Below, piece after piece: positions 53,083 through 61,266 of a stretch of DNA of 64,000 nt (position 1 is the first letter of the stretch; the number at the start of each line of letters is the position of its first letter). The translations under genes were made by a program, and so were the position numbers. Source of the stretch: Seleniivibrio sp. (lineage in GTDB: Bacteria > Chrysiogenota > Deferribacteres > Deferribacterales > Geovibrionaceae); NCBI RefSeq assembly GCF_021209385.1, contig NZ_JAJOIL010000029.1:1-64000 (forward strand). The letters are read 5' to 3'. A model generated the notes under the pieces. It made no database searches. It was given only the letters and a program-made list of their open reading frames with translations, and was not told the origin of the DNA.

Positions 53083-55106
53083 CTCACTCTGAATTTCTGT
53101 CCCGCATAGACAAGCGCCAGAAGGAGCAGTCCGGGAATATACATAATATATTTATCGTCAATATGATATCCAAGCATATCGTGTATGCCCGAAGGGTTGA
53201 AAAGCAGCAGAGAAGCCACAAGAAGAAGAGGTATCTCCCAGATTCTATTCTTAGTAATGAACCACTTCTGTATGACAGACGTAAAGGCGAATGCCCCCAG
53301 ACATGCCATTGTAAAAATAAGTATGGCAAGCGGCCAGCTGTATATGTTGTCAAGAATAAGGTCGTGGTTAAATATGAACATAAACGGTATTATGGCTGTA
53401 CGCATATCATACAGAAAACCCTGAATACCGGTCGGTATCGGATCTGAGCCGGCAAGCGCCGCCGCTGCGTAGGACGCAAGCCCCACAGGCGGAGTATCAT
53501 CCGCAAGAATCCCGAAATAAAAGCAGAAAAGATGCGCTGCCATAAGAGGCACAATAAGCCCGTAGGTGGCGCCGAGTTCAACGATTATAGGTGCCGTGAG
53601 AGATGCCATAACAATATATGTAGCAGTGGTGGGAAGTCCCATACCAAGGAGCATACTGGCAATTGCTGTTATAATCAGCAGGACAAATACATTGCCCTGT
53701 GAAAGCGTCTCGACTATCTGGGTTATCATACCGCCGATGCCCATACCGACTATACCGACAATGATTCCGGCAGCCGCTGTTGCCAGAGCAACAGATACCA
53801 TATTGCGTGAACCTGCTATGAAGCCCTGTCCGACAAGTTTTATTGATTTTATGAAGATATCCAGAAAGCTCTTCTGTTCGCCTTTTACAAAGTTAACTAT
53901 TTCACGTACAAAAATGATGCCTATGAGAAGCAAAATAGCGTTAAAAGCCGCTCTTTCAGGCGAATGTCTCATTACAACCAATTCAAATATAAGAACGAAG
54001 ATAGGAATAAGGAAATGAAGTCCGCGCTTCACTGTTTCAAAAAATTTAGGACATTCATCTTTCGGAAGCCCTTTCATACCAAGCTTTGAAGCTTCAAGGT
54101 GAGTAACGTAAAACAGTGCAAAATATGAAACAAATGCGGGGATTATAGCCGCCTTGCAGACGTCGATATAAGGTACGTTGACATATTCCGCAATAATGAA
54201 CGCCGCCGCTCCCATGACAGGGGGCATAAGCTGTCCGTCCGTGCTGGCGGCAACCTCTGTCGCTGCCGCTTTTGTTGCGGGATAGCCTACTTTTTTCATA
54301 AGAGGGATTGTAAACGTTCCGGTGGTCACAATGTTGGCAACGCTTGAACCTGAAATAAGCCCTGTGAAACCGCTGGCAACCACAGCCGCCTTTGCGGGAC
54401 CGCCCTTGAACCTGCCGAGCAGAGAGAGCGCAAGGTCTATAAAGAATTTACCCGCGCCAGCCTTATCCAGCATAGCACCCAGCAGAACGTAAAGATAAAC
54501 TATAGATGCGGAAACACCCAGCGGGATACCATATATGCCTTCCGATGAAAGGGATATCTGATTCAGATATTTATTCATCGAAACGCCTTTGAAAGCCATA
54601 AAATCAGGCATATAGGGTCCGAAGAAAGAATAACCTGTAAATACAAGGACTATTATAACAAGTGCGGGACCGATTGCTCTTCTTGTCGCTTCAAGCAGGA
54701 AAAAAATTGTCAGAAAACCTACGACAACATCCGTTGTGGAAGGATCGCCTGCTCTTATGGCAAGCCCCTCCTGATCAAGAATTATGTAAACTGCCGCAAA
54801 AGCGCCGGCCGCGGCAAATATATAGTCGATGAAAGGAATTTTATGCACTGCGCTGAAAAAGCCCATCCATTTTTTAGGGCGTTTGAACATGGGGACGCTG
54901 AGAAAAAGAATAGCAATGGCAAATGCAAGGTGGACAGCTCTTATGGTTGTTCCGTCGAGAATGAGAAAACTGGCAAGAGAGAGCTGAAAAATTGCCCAGG
55001 CGATAGCAATGACTCCAATGAGTCCTTTTTCAAACCGCCCCGTGGATCTGATCTCTCCAGTTTCTTCCCGCAGTATCTCTTCTGCGGTGCGTTGAGTTTT
55101 AGACAT
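53067..55106 (-). CDS. TRAP transporter permease, fused 4TM/12TM subunit (TAXI type)
   Basis: Inner-membrane permease of a TRAP-TAXI importer, driven by ion gradients. The 679-aa protein is a DctQM fusion with about 16-18 hydrophobic helices. Landmarks of the large subunit are FTGLISGSSVANIVTTGTFTIP (about 250), AAATEVAASTDGQLMPPVMGAAAFIIAEY (about 275-305) and LLGMGLPTTATYIVMASL (about 480-500), ADDTPPVGLASYAAAALAGSDP. This fused form goes with a TAXI binding protein, which is the upstream gene. Substrates of the class include glutamate, 2-oxoglutarate and other carboxylates; none can be assigned here. Confidence 0.93.
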   Translation of the reverse strand: MSKTQRTAEEILREETGEIRSTGRFEKGLIGVIAIAWAIFQLSLASFLILDGTTIRAVHLAFAIAILFLSVPMFKRPKKWMGFFSAVHKIPFIDYIFAAAGAFAAVYIILDQEGLAIRAGDPSTTDVVVGFLTIFFLLEATRRAIGPALVIIVLVFTGYSFFGPYMPDFMAFKGVSMNKYLNQISLSSEGIYGIPLGVSASIVYLYVLLGAMLDKAGAGKFFIDLALSLLGRFKGGPAKAAVVASGFTGLISGSSVANIVTTGTFTIPLMKKVGYPATKAAATEVAASTDGQLMPPVMGAAAFIIAEYVNVPYIDVCKAAIIPAFVSYFALFYVTHLEASKLGMKGLPKDECPKFFETVKRGLHFLIPIFVLIFELVVMRHSPERAAFNAILLLIGIIFVREIVNFVKGEQKSFLDIFIKSIKLVGQGFIAGSRNMVSVALATAAAGIIVGIVGMGIGGMITQIVETLSQGNVFVLLIITAIASMLLGMGLPTTATYIVMASLTAPIIVELGATYGLIVPLMAAHLFCFYFGILADDTPPVGLASYAAAALAGSDPIPTGIQGFLYDMRTAIIPFMFIFNHDLILDNIYSWPLAILIFTMACLGAFAFTSVIQKWFITKNRIWEIPLLLVASLLLFNPSGIHDMLGYHIDDKYIMYIPGLLLLALVYAGQKFRVRKAVA

Positions 55107-55123
55107 AGATTACCTCTTTCGAG

Positions 55124-55154
55124 TAAATAAAACGGGGGTCGGAATACCGACCCC
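55124..55154 (-). terminator. Terminator between TAXI binding protein and permease genes
   Basis: Minus-strand GGGGTCGG, loop TATT, CCGACCCC (55135-55154) followed by CGTTTTATTT. It sits between two genes of one transport operon, so it likely lowers permease expression relative to the binding protein. The permease keeps its own AAGAGG site. Confidence 0.75.
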
Positions 55155-55175
55155 GCTGAATTGATTTTTGAAAAA

Positions 55176-56168
55176 TTATCTGAGGTTAGAGCTGATGTAT
55201 TTGTCCAGTCCGGCTTCTTTGTAGTATTTCATTGCGCCGGGGTGAACTGGAGCAGTCAGACCTTCAAGCATTTCCTGTTTTGTAAGGTTAGCAAATGCAG
55301 GGTGAAGGGTTTTGAACTCGTCAAAGTTGTCAAATACTTCCTTAGTGATGGCGTAAACAACTTTATCCGATACATCGGAAGAAGTTACCAGTGTTGCTTT
55401 AACGCCGACAGCAGGAACGTTTTTACCGTCGCCTGATGCTGTGGGATAATCTTTAATATTGATATATGTTTTTACATAGTAAGGGAATTTTTTAACGAGA
55501 TAGTCGGCCTGTGCGCCTTCAACTGGTACGAAACGGACTTTGATACGACCGGATGTAGCCTCTTTTATGTTGCTGTTGGGATGACCTACAGTATAGAAGA
55601 AAGCGTCAATTCTTTCATCCTGAAGAAGAGCGGGTGATTCAACGGCTTTTGCTTTCTCAACTTTAACGTCGGAAAATTTAAGACCTGCCGCATCGAAAAC
55701 ATCTTCGGAGTTGATGTACTGACCGGAACCGGGGTTGCCGATGTTGATTCTTTTGCCCTTCATGTCGGCAAGTTTTTTGATTCCGCTGTTTTCAGAAGCA
55801 ACTATAGTAACAATTTCAGGGTGCAGTGAAAAAACTGAACGAAGTTTTTTCTGGGGTCCTTTGTCTTTCCATGATTCAAGACCTTTGAAAGCCTGATATT
55901 GAATATCTGACTGAGAGATACCGAACTCAAGGTCTCCGGCAACAACAGCGTTAACATTATAAACAGAGCCGCCTGTTGATTCTACAGTGGATTTAATGTC
56001 GTATACATCGGATTTCTTGTTTACCATACGGCTGATAGCACCGCCGGTGGGATAGTAGACCCCCGTAACGCCACCAGTACCGATGGTTACGAAAGTTTTA
56101 GCAAATACAGTTGGAACAAGCGAAACCGCAAAAAGTGCGGCAGTAATGAATAGAAAAAACTTTTTCAT
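55176..56168 (-). CDS. TRAP transporter solute-binding protein, TAXI family
   Basis: Periplasmic receptor of the TRAP-TAXI importer. The 330-aa protein has a signal peptide (MKKFFLFITAALFAVSLVPTVFA) and the family hallmarks FVTIGTGGVTGVYYPTGGAI, STVESTGGSVYNVNAV, DLEFGISQSDIQYQA, KRINIGNPGSGQ and DAFFYTVGHPNSNI. An ATG four codons earlier is in frame; ATG 56168 has GGAGG 5-6 bases upstream. The 73 bp upstream hold a TATAAT (56206-56211). Confidence 0.95.
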   Translation of the reverse strand: MKKFFLFITAALFAVSLVPTVFAKTFVTIGTGGVTGVYYPTGGAISRMVNKKSDVYDIKSTVESTGGSVYNVNAVVAGDLEFGISQSDIQYQAFKGLESWKDKGPQKKLRSVFSLHPEIVTIVASENSGIKKLADMKGKRINIGNPGSGQYINSEDVFDAAGLKFSDVKVEKAKAVESPALLQDERIDAFFYTVGHPNSNIKEATSGRIKVRFVPVEGAQADYLVKKFPYYVKTYINIKDYPTASGDGKNVPAVGVKATLVTSSDVSDKVVYAITKEVFDNFDEFKTLHPAFANLTKQEMLEGLTAPVHPGAMKYYKEAGLDKYISSNLR

Positions 56169-56205
56169 ACGATCCTCCAAAATTAATCTGTTAACGGCAA
56201 AGCAA

Positions 56206-56211
56206 ATTATA
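56206..56211 (-). promoter_or_regulatory. Candidate -10 box for the TAXI/TRAP genes
   Basis: A minus-strand TATAAT lies 38 bases before the ATG at 56168 in an AT-rich region; the -35 (TGGAAA at 17 bases) is poor. It is the only promoter-like element in the 73-bp gap after malic enzyme. Confidence 0.35.
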
Positions 56212-56241
56212 ACAAATTAATTTTATAATTTCCACAATGCA

Positions 56242-57582
56242 TTATTCATCTATGAATTTTGCTGCTCCGGAGCGGTATGCCGCAGTTTCAACTTCTTTTG
56301 CAACTGCATCGTGGACGTTTTTATCGAGGATATTAGGTACAAGGTCGCCTTCCAGTGCGAACGCGGCGATCGCCTTTGCCGCGGCTATCTTCATCTGATC
56401 GTTTATTGTTATTGCGTTTGCTGTCAGTGCTCCTTTGAAAAGCCCCGGGAAAGCGAGCGCATTATTGACTGATTTACCATCGGCGGCAAATATTGCACCG
56501 TGTTTTACAGCAAGGTCAGGGTCTATTTCGGGATTCGGGTTTGAAAGAGCGAGAATCACCTGCCCTTCCTGAACCATGTCAGGAGTAATCAGGTTCGGAC
56601 ATCCTGTAGTGGCAATCACAATTCTTGATTCCGCAACCACCCCGCGCAGGTCTTTTCTGTTTCCGCCGAGAGTCTCAAAGCGTTCCATAGCAGAAACGTC
56701 AAGGTCGACACCGTTGAAAGTTTTCACGCCGTATGCTTTCAGCAGCTTCATGATACCAGTTCCCGCAGCGCCGAGACCTATGATGCCGACGCTTGATTCA
56801 CGAAGGTTTATGAAAGTATATTTGGCTATATTGAGAAGCGCGGCAAGTACAACAACGGCTGTTCCGTGCTGGTCGTCGTGCATTACCGGGATATCAAGCA
56901 TTGCGTCAAGCTTTTCCTCTATCTCGAAACACTCAGGTGCCTTGATATCTTCAAGTTTTATAGCGCCGAAAGTAGGCGAAATATGCTTAACGGTGTTTAT
57001 TATCTCTTCAGGATCCTTGGTATCAAGGAGTATCGGTATACCGTTGATACCTGAAAGTATCTTAAACAGCATCCCCTTTCCTTCCATAACGGGCATCCCC
57101 GCAACAGGTCCGATGTCGCCGAGACCAAGTATAGCGGTTCCGTTGGTAACTATCGCAACGTTGTTGCTGATGGTTGTGAATTTGCGGGCAAGAGCAGGAT
57201 TCTTATGTATCTTATGGCAGATTGACGCAACACCGGGAGTGTAAACAATGCGCAGGTCGTCCAGACTGTTGATGTTAACTGTCGGGCGTATCTCTATCTT
57301 TCCGCCTTCGTGTGTCTCTTCCACAATGTCTGTGACAGAAACAAGCTCAACCCCTTCCAGTGTTTTAATGGCGGCGAACATGTCGTTAAGAGCGTTTTCG
57401 TCCTCTGCATAAACATCAAGTGCGCGTATCTTGTACCCTTTTCCAAGATGCGCTGTGGACACCTCGCCTATAAGCCCGCCGCATCTGCCTATCACAGTTG
57501 TAAGCTGACCTAAAAATCCGGGTTTATCAGTAACTTTAACCGTAAGTTTTTTTATTACTTTGTTAGAATATTCAATTCTCAT
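56242..57582 (-). CDS. NAD(P)-dependent malic enzyme with N-terminal ACT domain
   Basis: Decarboxylates malate to pyruvate. The 446-aa protein starts with an ACT-type regulatory domain (about 5-80, LTVKVTDKPGFLGQLTTVIGRCGG) followed by the malic enzyme core: RIVYTPGVASIC (catalytic Tyr), TNGTAILGLGDIGPVAGMPVMEGK (about 148-171), metal ligands in PVMHDDQHGTAVV, the Rossmann motif GLGAAGTGI and LSNPNPEIDP. It lacks the phosphotransacetylase-like tail. I start at ATG 57582, six bases after GGAG; it overlaps the upstream Cys-rich gene by 11 bp. It can feed pyruvate from C4 acids imported by carriers such as the TRAP system next door (inference). Confidence 0.93.
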   Translation of the reverse strand: MRIEYSNKVIKKLTVKVTDKPGFLGQLTTVIGRCGGLIGEVSTAHLGKGYKIRALDVYAEDENALNDMFAAIKTLEGVELVSVTDIVEETHEGGKIEIRPTVNINSLDDLRIVYTPGVASICHKIHKNPALARKFTTISNNVAIVTNGTAILGLGDIGPVAGMPVMEGKGMLFKILSGINGIPILLDTKDPEEIINTVKHISPTFGAIKLEDIKAPECFEIEEKLDAMLDIPVMHDDQHGTAVVVLAALLNIAKYTFINLRESSVGIIGLGAAGTGIMKLLKAYGVKTFNGVDLDVSAMERFETLGGNRKDLRGVVAESRIVIATTGCPNLITPDMVQEGQVILALSNPNPEIDPDLAVKHGAIFAADGKSVNNALAFPGLFKGALTANAITINDQMKIAAAKAIAAFALEGDLVPNILDKNVHDAVAKEVETAAYRSGAAKFIDE

Positions 57583-57799
57583 CTTCATCTCCGATATCGA
57601 GAAATTTCTCCCATGTCTCAGGTTCAAACATGGTGCAGGATTTTCTTGGTGTTTTCATATATTTATCCGCCGCAGCGCATTTAAGGCTGAAGCAGGTTTT
57701 CATTTCCGGTATAAGCAGTCTTCTGAGGTGGACGCACTGGGCACATTTTGAGTCTTCGACTATGATATTTTTACCGGAACACTTTGATGTTTTTGCCAT
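57572..57799 (-). CDS. Cysteine-rich small protein
   Basis: A 75-aa protein I cannot assign. It has six cysteines at 7, 19, 22, 36, 40 and 55 in the pattern CxxC plus CxxxC, with Lys-rich surroundings (KTSKCSGKNIIVEDSKCAQC start) and an acidic end. This spacing could bind zinc or an Fe-S cluster. It precedes malic enzyme with an 11-bp overlap, so the two are translated together, and follows the EAL-HDOD gene by 29 bp. Confidence 0.65.
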   Translation of the reverse strand: MAKTSKCSGKNIIVEDSKCAQCVHLRRLLIPEMKTCFSLKCAAADKYMKTPRKSCTMFEPETWEKFLDIGDEDEN

Positions 57800-57828
57800 A
57801 TCCCGCCTTCAGGACAAGTATAGTGCTT

Positions 57829-59085
57829 TCAGATGCTGTTGTAAACGGATTGCTGTTCCGCCAGCCAGTCAAGCCCTTTGAATTTGATATCGCTGATATC
57901 CTCTTCGGTAAGTTTCAGAACTGCCAGCTTATTCTTTTTTATCTCGGAATTGTTGTCGTCCACATCTTCAAGTATAGCAAGAAGATTCCCTATTTCTCCC
58001 TTTCTGTCAAGCACTGCTTCTTTGATAAGCGGTTTTACGTTGATGGAATCCATAAGATCCTCTTTAGTAATCCCCAGAACCACATCAACATATGACAACA
58101 ACCCGATGAAGAAAGCATCGGCTCTTCCATGATAGTTTTCACCGAAAACCCTCACACAGAGCAGTTCCAGCGTGTGTGCGCGAAGCATTGCCGTTTCAAG
58201 CATTGTGGATTTAAATCTTTTGCCGCCTGTGCTGGCGTAAAGCATAATGGTGAGCCATTTGCGCATATTTTCTCTGCCGATAAGCGTCAAAGCATGCCGG
58301 ATGCTCATTATCTCATTGCGAAGGCAGTATGAACAGGCATTTATGAGTTTAAGGAGTTTAAGAGTCAGCTCCGGCTGAATTCTGAACTCCGCTTCTATCT
58401 TATCTATTTCAGCATTCTGGGAAAGATGCGAAAGCAGGCGAAGTATGGTCGCTTTTCCCGGTTCGATATTTTTTTTGTTCATTATCGTCGGTTTCTCGAA
58501 AAAGAATCCCTGAAAAAGCTCAAATCCGCAGTCTCTCGTAAAATCAAAATCCTCACGCGTTTCAACTTTTTCCGCCAGAAGCTTCATATGCCGCCCGTGG
58601 AATATCTTCTCAACACGCTCCATCTTCATCAGACAGTTCTCTTTCATATCGACTTTCAGACATTCGACATATGGAAACAGAGGCATGAACATTGAAAAGT
58701 ATTCTGAACTGAGAACAAAATCATCCAAAGCAAAAAGATATCCTTCTCTGTGATAAGCCGCTATCCTTTCAACTACGTCTTTTTTGACGTTTGTGGTCTC
58801 AACTATCTCAAAAACAACGTTATCTTTCGGCAAAACGTCAAGAACATCCTGCACGATTATATCGTCATCAATATTTATGAAAGCATATTTGCCGTTTGTA
58901 AGGCTTTTTATACCGAAATTCTGGAATATGTTGACCAGCACCCTTGAGGTTGCAACAACCGAATCATATATTTCTGCTTTGTTTTCAGTGCAGCCGGCCT
59001 TTCTGAACAGAAATTCGTAACCGAATATTTCCTCGTTCACATCAAGGATAGGCTGGCGTCCCACCAGAAAGTTATCGAATATCAT
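57829..59085 (-). CDS. EAL plus HDOD domain signalling protein (YuxH/CdgJ-like)
   Basis: A 418-aa protein with an N-terminal EAL-like domain (about 1-205) and a C-terminal HDOD domain (about 205-400). EAL landmarks seen: FLVGRQPILDVNEEIFGYEFLFR (the ExLxR position), FINIDDD, LDDFVLSSEYF (usual LDDFG), CLKVDMKE, LAEKVET and FQGFFFEKP. HDOD landmarks: ILRLLSHLSQNAEIDKIE, IRHALTLIGRENMRKWLTIMLYA. Proteins of this build (CdgJ of Vibrio) control motility and are often inactive as c-di-GMP phosphodiesterases. Which applies here cannot be judged from sequence alone. Confidence 0.88.
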   Translation of the reverse strand: MIFDNFLVGRQPILDVNEEIFGYEFLFRKAGCTENKAEIYDSVVATSRVLVNIFQNFGIKSLTNGKYAFINIDDDIIVQDVLDVLPKDNVVFEIVETTNVKKDVVERIAAYHREGYLFALDDFVLSSEYFSMFMPLFPYVECLKVDMKENCLMKMERVEKIFHGRHMKLLAEKVETREDFDFTRDCGFELFQGFFFEKPTIMNKKNIEPGKATILRLLSHLSQNAEIDKIEAEFRIQPELTLKLLKLINACSYCLRNEIMSIRHALTLIGRENMRKWLTIMLYASTGGKRFKSTMLETAMLRAHTLELLCVRVFGENYHGRADAFFIGLLSYVDVVLGITKEDLMDSINVKPLIKEAVLDRKGEIGNLLAILEDVDDNNSEIKKNKLAVLKLTEEDISDIKFKGLDWLAEQQSVYNSI

Positions 59086-59189
59086 TTGCCTGCACGCTTT
59101 GCTTTTTTATAAATATAACATCTCAAAAATAAAAAATCATCACTAAACATCTTATATTTTTATGCGATACCATAATTAGGGAGGACGAA

Positions 59190-59765
59190 ATGGGACTTGG
59201 ACAATATCTTCTTGCGGCAAGAAAACTTAATCATATCAGCAGATGGGCAAGCGATTTCATGCATGTGCGATCGTCCGTCTCAGAACACTCTTTTCTCGTG
59301 ACACAAATAGCACAAATGCTCGGAATCATAGAAGAACAACACGGCAGCAGCGTAAACTGGGAGATTCTTTATAAAAAAGCACTCAACCACGACGTTATAG
59401 AAGCTTATACCGGAGATATCCTTAGCCATATAAAGAACAAAACTCCGAAGATGAAGGCTGCAGTTGCCGATATCGAAAACATGATTGTGGATGAACTGCT
59501 CTTCTCTGACATTGAAGAACCTTACAAAGAGATATACCACGGACTGCTTTTCAACGGAAAGGACGAAACCCTTGAAGGCAGAATACTCAAATATGCTGAT
59601 TACATAGACGCAATGCTTGAATGTCTCACCGAGGTCAAGCTGGGCAACAACTCGCCATTCAAACGCAAGTATCTTGAAATAAAAGAAAAATGTGCAAAAT
59701 CCGATCTGGTCAGCGTAAAATACTTTCTTGATGTTATCCTGCCGGAACTGGATAATATTATCTGA
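59190..59765 (+). CDS. HD-domain hydrolase, YfbR-like
   Basis: A 191-aa HD-superfamily protein. Metal-binding motifs are RSSVSEHSFLVTQIAQMLG (His near residue 33), KALNHDVIEAYTGDILSHIKN (HD near 68-69) and LKYADYIDAMLEC (Asp near 140). The SEHS and NHDVIEAYTGDI sequences are those of the YfbR 5'-nucleotidase group, which removes phosphate from deoxynucleoside monophosphates. ATG 59190 has GGGAGG upstream. It is divergent from the EAL-HDOD gene across a 104-bp AT-rich gap with no clear promoter. Confidence 0.85.
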   Translation: MGLGQYLLAARKLNHISRWASDFMHVRSSVSEHSFLVTQIAQMLGIIEEQHGSSVNWEILYKKALNHDVIEAYTGDILSHIKNKTPKMKAAVADIENMIVDELLFSDIEEPYKEIYHGLLFNGKDETLEGRILKYADYIDAMLECLTEVKLGNNSPFKRKYLEIKEKCAKSDLVSVKYFLDVILPELDNII

Positions 59766-59820
59766 TGTTCATATTTTTCTTGCTTTAAACAAAGGTTTGA
59801 TGGATATTTTCCGAAAATAG

Positions 59821-59838
59821 TTATACACTTATGTATAA
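59821..59838. promoter_or_regulatory. Palindrome upstream of the cytochrome b gene
   Basis: TTATACA-CTTA-TGTATAA is a perfect 7-bp inverted repeat with a 4-base centre, 18 bases before the ATG at 59857 and overlapping plausible -10 sequence (TATACA or TATGTA). It may be a repressor operator; the regulator is unknown. Confidence 0.45.
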
Positions 59839-59856
59839 AAAACTCAGGAGGATGTC

Positions 59857-60552
59857 ATGTCAGCAGCAGCAGCAACGGAAGACCTCCGCCAGGACTGTCC
59901 GGCAAGGGGATTTGTATATGTCTGGCAGGCGGTTGTGCGTATCACACACTGGGTGAATGTGCTTTCCATCATCATTCTTGCCATGACCGGACTTTATATG
60001 CATTACCCTTTCCTGAAACCAAATCCGGTGGATTTCCCTTACATGATGGGTTATGCAAGGTTTATCCATTATCTCACAGGAGTTATTTTTTCCATAAGCG
60101 TGCTTTCCCGTATGTGGTGGGGCATCGTTGGCAACAAATACTCCAATATCCGAACCTTTTACAACCCGTTTAATAAACAAGACAGGAAAATGATAATAGC
60201 CTATCTAAAATATTACGGATTTCTGGATAATAAAGCTCCGCACATGCTGACACACAACCCCATGGCGCAATACGCTTATATAGCCATATTTCTGGTATTC
60301 CTGTTTCAGATATTCAGCGGATTCGCACTCTGGTCACAGATAAACACCGACAGCGGATACTACGCGTTCTTCGGCTCAATATTCAGTATTATGTCGAACC
60401 AATGGGTAAGATATCTGCACTATTTTGTTGTATACGTTACGCTTACGTTCCTTATCGTTCACCTGTATGCGGCTGTTCTGGTTGACTTCAGAACCCATTC
60501 CGGTGACATAAGTTCCATTTTCAGCGGATGGAAAGCAGACATTCAGGACTAA
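59857..60552 (+). CDS. Ni/Fe-hydrogenase b-type cytochrome subunit (HyaC/HydC-like)
   Basis: A 231-aa di-haem membrane cytochrome b that would pass electrons between a periplasmic oxidoreductase and the quinone pool. Four transmembrane helices are visible (about 35-53, 68-88, 143-163, 187-210). Haem-ligand histidines lie in VVRITHWVNVLS, RFIHYLTGV, and near YLHYFVVYVTLTFLIVHLY. The opening FVYVWQAVVRITHW is typical of the hydrogenase cytochrome group. No hydrogenase large or small subunit gene is present within several kb; it stands alone between an HD hydrolase and a terminator. It could serve another periplasmic enzyme. Confidence 0.85.
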   Translation: MSAAAATEDLRQDCPARGFVYVWQAVVRITHWVNVLSIIILAMTGLYMHYPFLKPNPVDFPYMMGYARFIHYLTGVIFSISVLSRMWWGIVGNKYSNIRTFYNPFNKQDRKMIIAYLKYYGFLDNKAPHMLTHNPMAQYAYIAIFLVFLFQIFSGFALWSQINTDSGYYAFFGSIFSIMSNQWVRYLHYFVVYVTLTFLIVHLYAAVLVDFRTHSGDISSIFSGWKADIQD

Positions 60553-60558
60553 AAAAGT

Positions 60559-60586
60559 AAAGCCCGCTTGTTATAAGCGGGCTTTT
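60559..60586 (+). terminator. Terminator of the cytochrome b gene
   Basis: AAAGCCCGCTT, loop GTTAT, AAGCGGGCTTT (60559-60585) plus one more T. It lies six bases after the stop and is nearly identical to the terminator at 60820-60850. Confidence 0.8.
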
Positions 60587-60819
60587 CAGGCTGATGACCA
60601 AGAGGAGAAAAGACTAGATTGCGTCGCTTTATTCGACAAATAGTTTAAAGTGGACTCATTTCAGCAAGCTCGGTACAGAAACATTTGCAAAAATAGGCAA
60701 ATGTTTTCAGCCTGCGGCTAGTGCTCGCAAAGACGAGAAGAAAAATCTGTCTCTGCGAGGGCTTTAGCCCGAAGCAGTCTAATGGTTTTGTATGAATATG
60801 TAGTTTATTAACAAACTGT
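60587..60819. other. Structured intergenic region, possible palindromic repeat element or small RNA
   Basis: No open reading frame of note. It holds a 10-bp perfect hairpin AAACATTTGC/GCAAATGTTT (60679-60706), AGCC/GGCT (60709-60719), and CTGC..GGGCT-TT-AGCCC..GCAG (60752-60778). Its ends, AGACTAGATTGCGTCGC (60611-60627) and the inverse of GCCCGAAGCAGTCT (60767-60780), are an imperfect inverted repeat resembling common dispersed palindromes that read GCGAAGCAATCT. It is bounded by two near-identical terminators. Whether it is transcribed is unknown; I see no convincing promoter. Confidence 0.45.
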
Positions 60820-60850
60820 AAAGCCCGCTTTAAGCAAGCGGGCTTTTTTT
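60820..60850 (+). terminator. Second, stronger terminator after the structured region
   Basis: AAAGCCCGCTT, loop TAAGC, AAGCGGGCTTT (60820-60846) with the T run reaching 60850. It touches the stop codon of the convergent STAS gene and can partly serve that strand too. Confidence 0.8.
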
Positions 60851-61166
60851 ATATCGTGTCGTCCTGAATTATATCGAATATCAGATCCAGCTTCATAAGC
60901 GAAAGCACCTTCAATATCCTTTCAGGCACATTGGCAAGCTGCATCTTCCCTTCGTATTCCTTGAGATTTTTAAGGGATTCCAGAAGTGTCGCAAGACCGG
61001 ATGAATCAAGATATGTCACCTGTGCGAGGTCAACTATTATCTTCATAACTTTCTTTTTAGTGAGTTCGCTGAGGGTTGAACGCAACTCGGAAGATGTAAG
61101 AATGTCTATCTTTCCGTATGGACGTATAACCTTTGCGCTTCCTTTATCATCAATCGTAATCTTCAT
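60849..61166 (-). CDS. STAS-domain anti-sigma factor antagonist
   Basis: A 105-aa stand-alone STAS protein of the SpoIIAA/RsbV type, which binds an anti-sigma or switch kinase when unphosphorylated. KVIRPYGKIDILTSSELRSTL, KIIVDLAQVTYLDSSGLATLLESL (the phosphorylatable Ser in DSSGL, near residue 57) and LANVPERILKVLSLMKLD follow the family. ATG 61166 is used; an in-frame TTG two codons earlier is less likely. No kinase or PP2C phosphatase partner is in the window. Confidence 0.9.
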   Translation of the reverse strand: MKITIDDKGSAKVIRPYGKIDILTSSELRSTLSELTKKKVMKIIVDLAQVTYLDSSGLATLLESLKNLKEYEGKMQLANVPERILKVLSLMKLDLIFDIIQDDTI

Positions 61167-61266
61167 GACCAACCTTTGATTTTATTTAAGATGGTATGTT
61201 ATATATTTAAATTCATTCCGTTAAAAAAAGCAAGCAAATATGGAAGCCTATATCTATTGTCAGGAT

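Noticed and set aside
53163-53581. Several overlapping frames opposite the 3' end of the TRAP permease
   Set aside because: They are shadows of a continuous 679-codon membrane protein with recognisable TRAP motifs.
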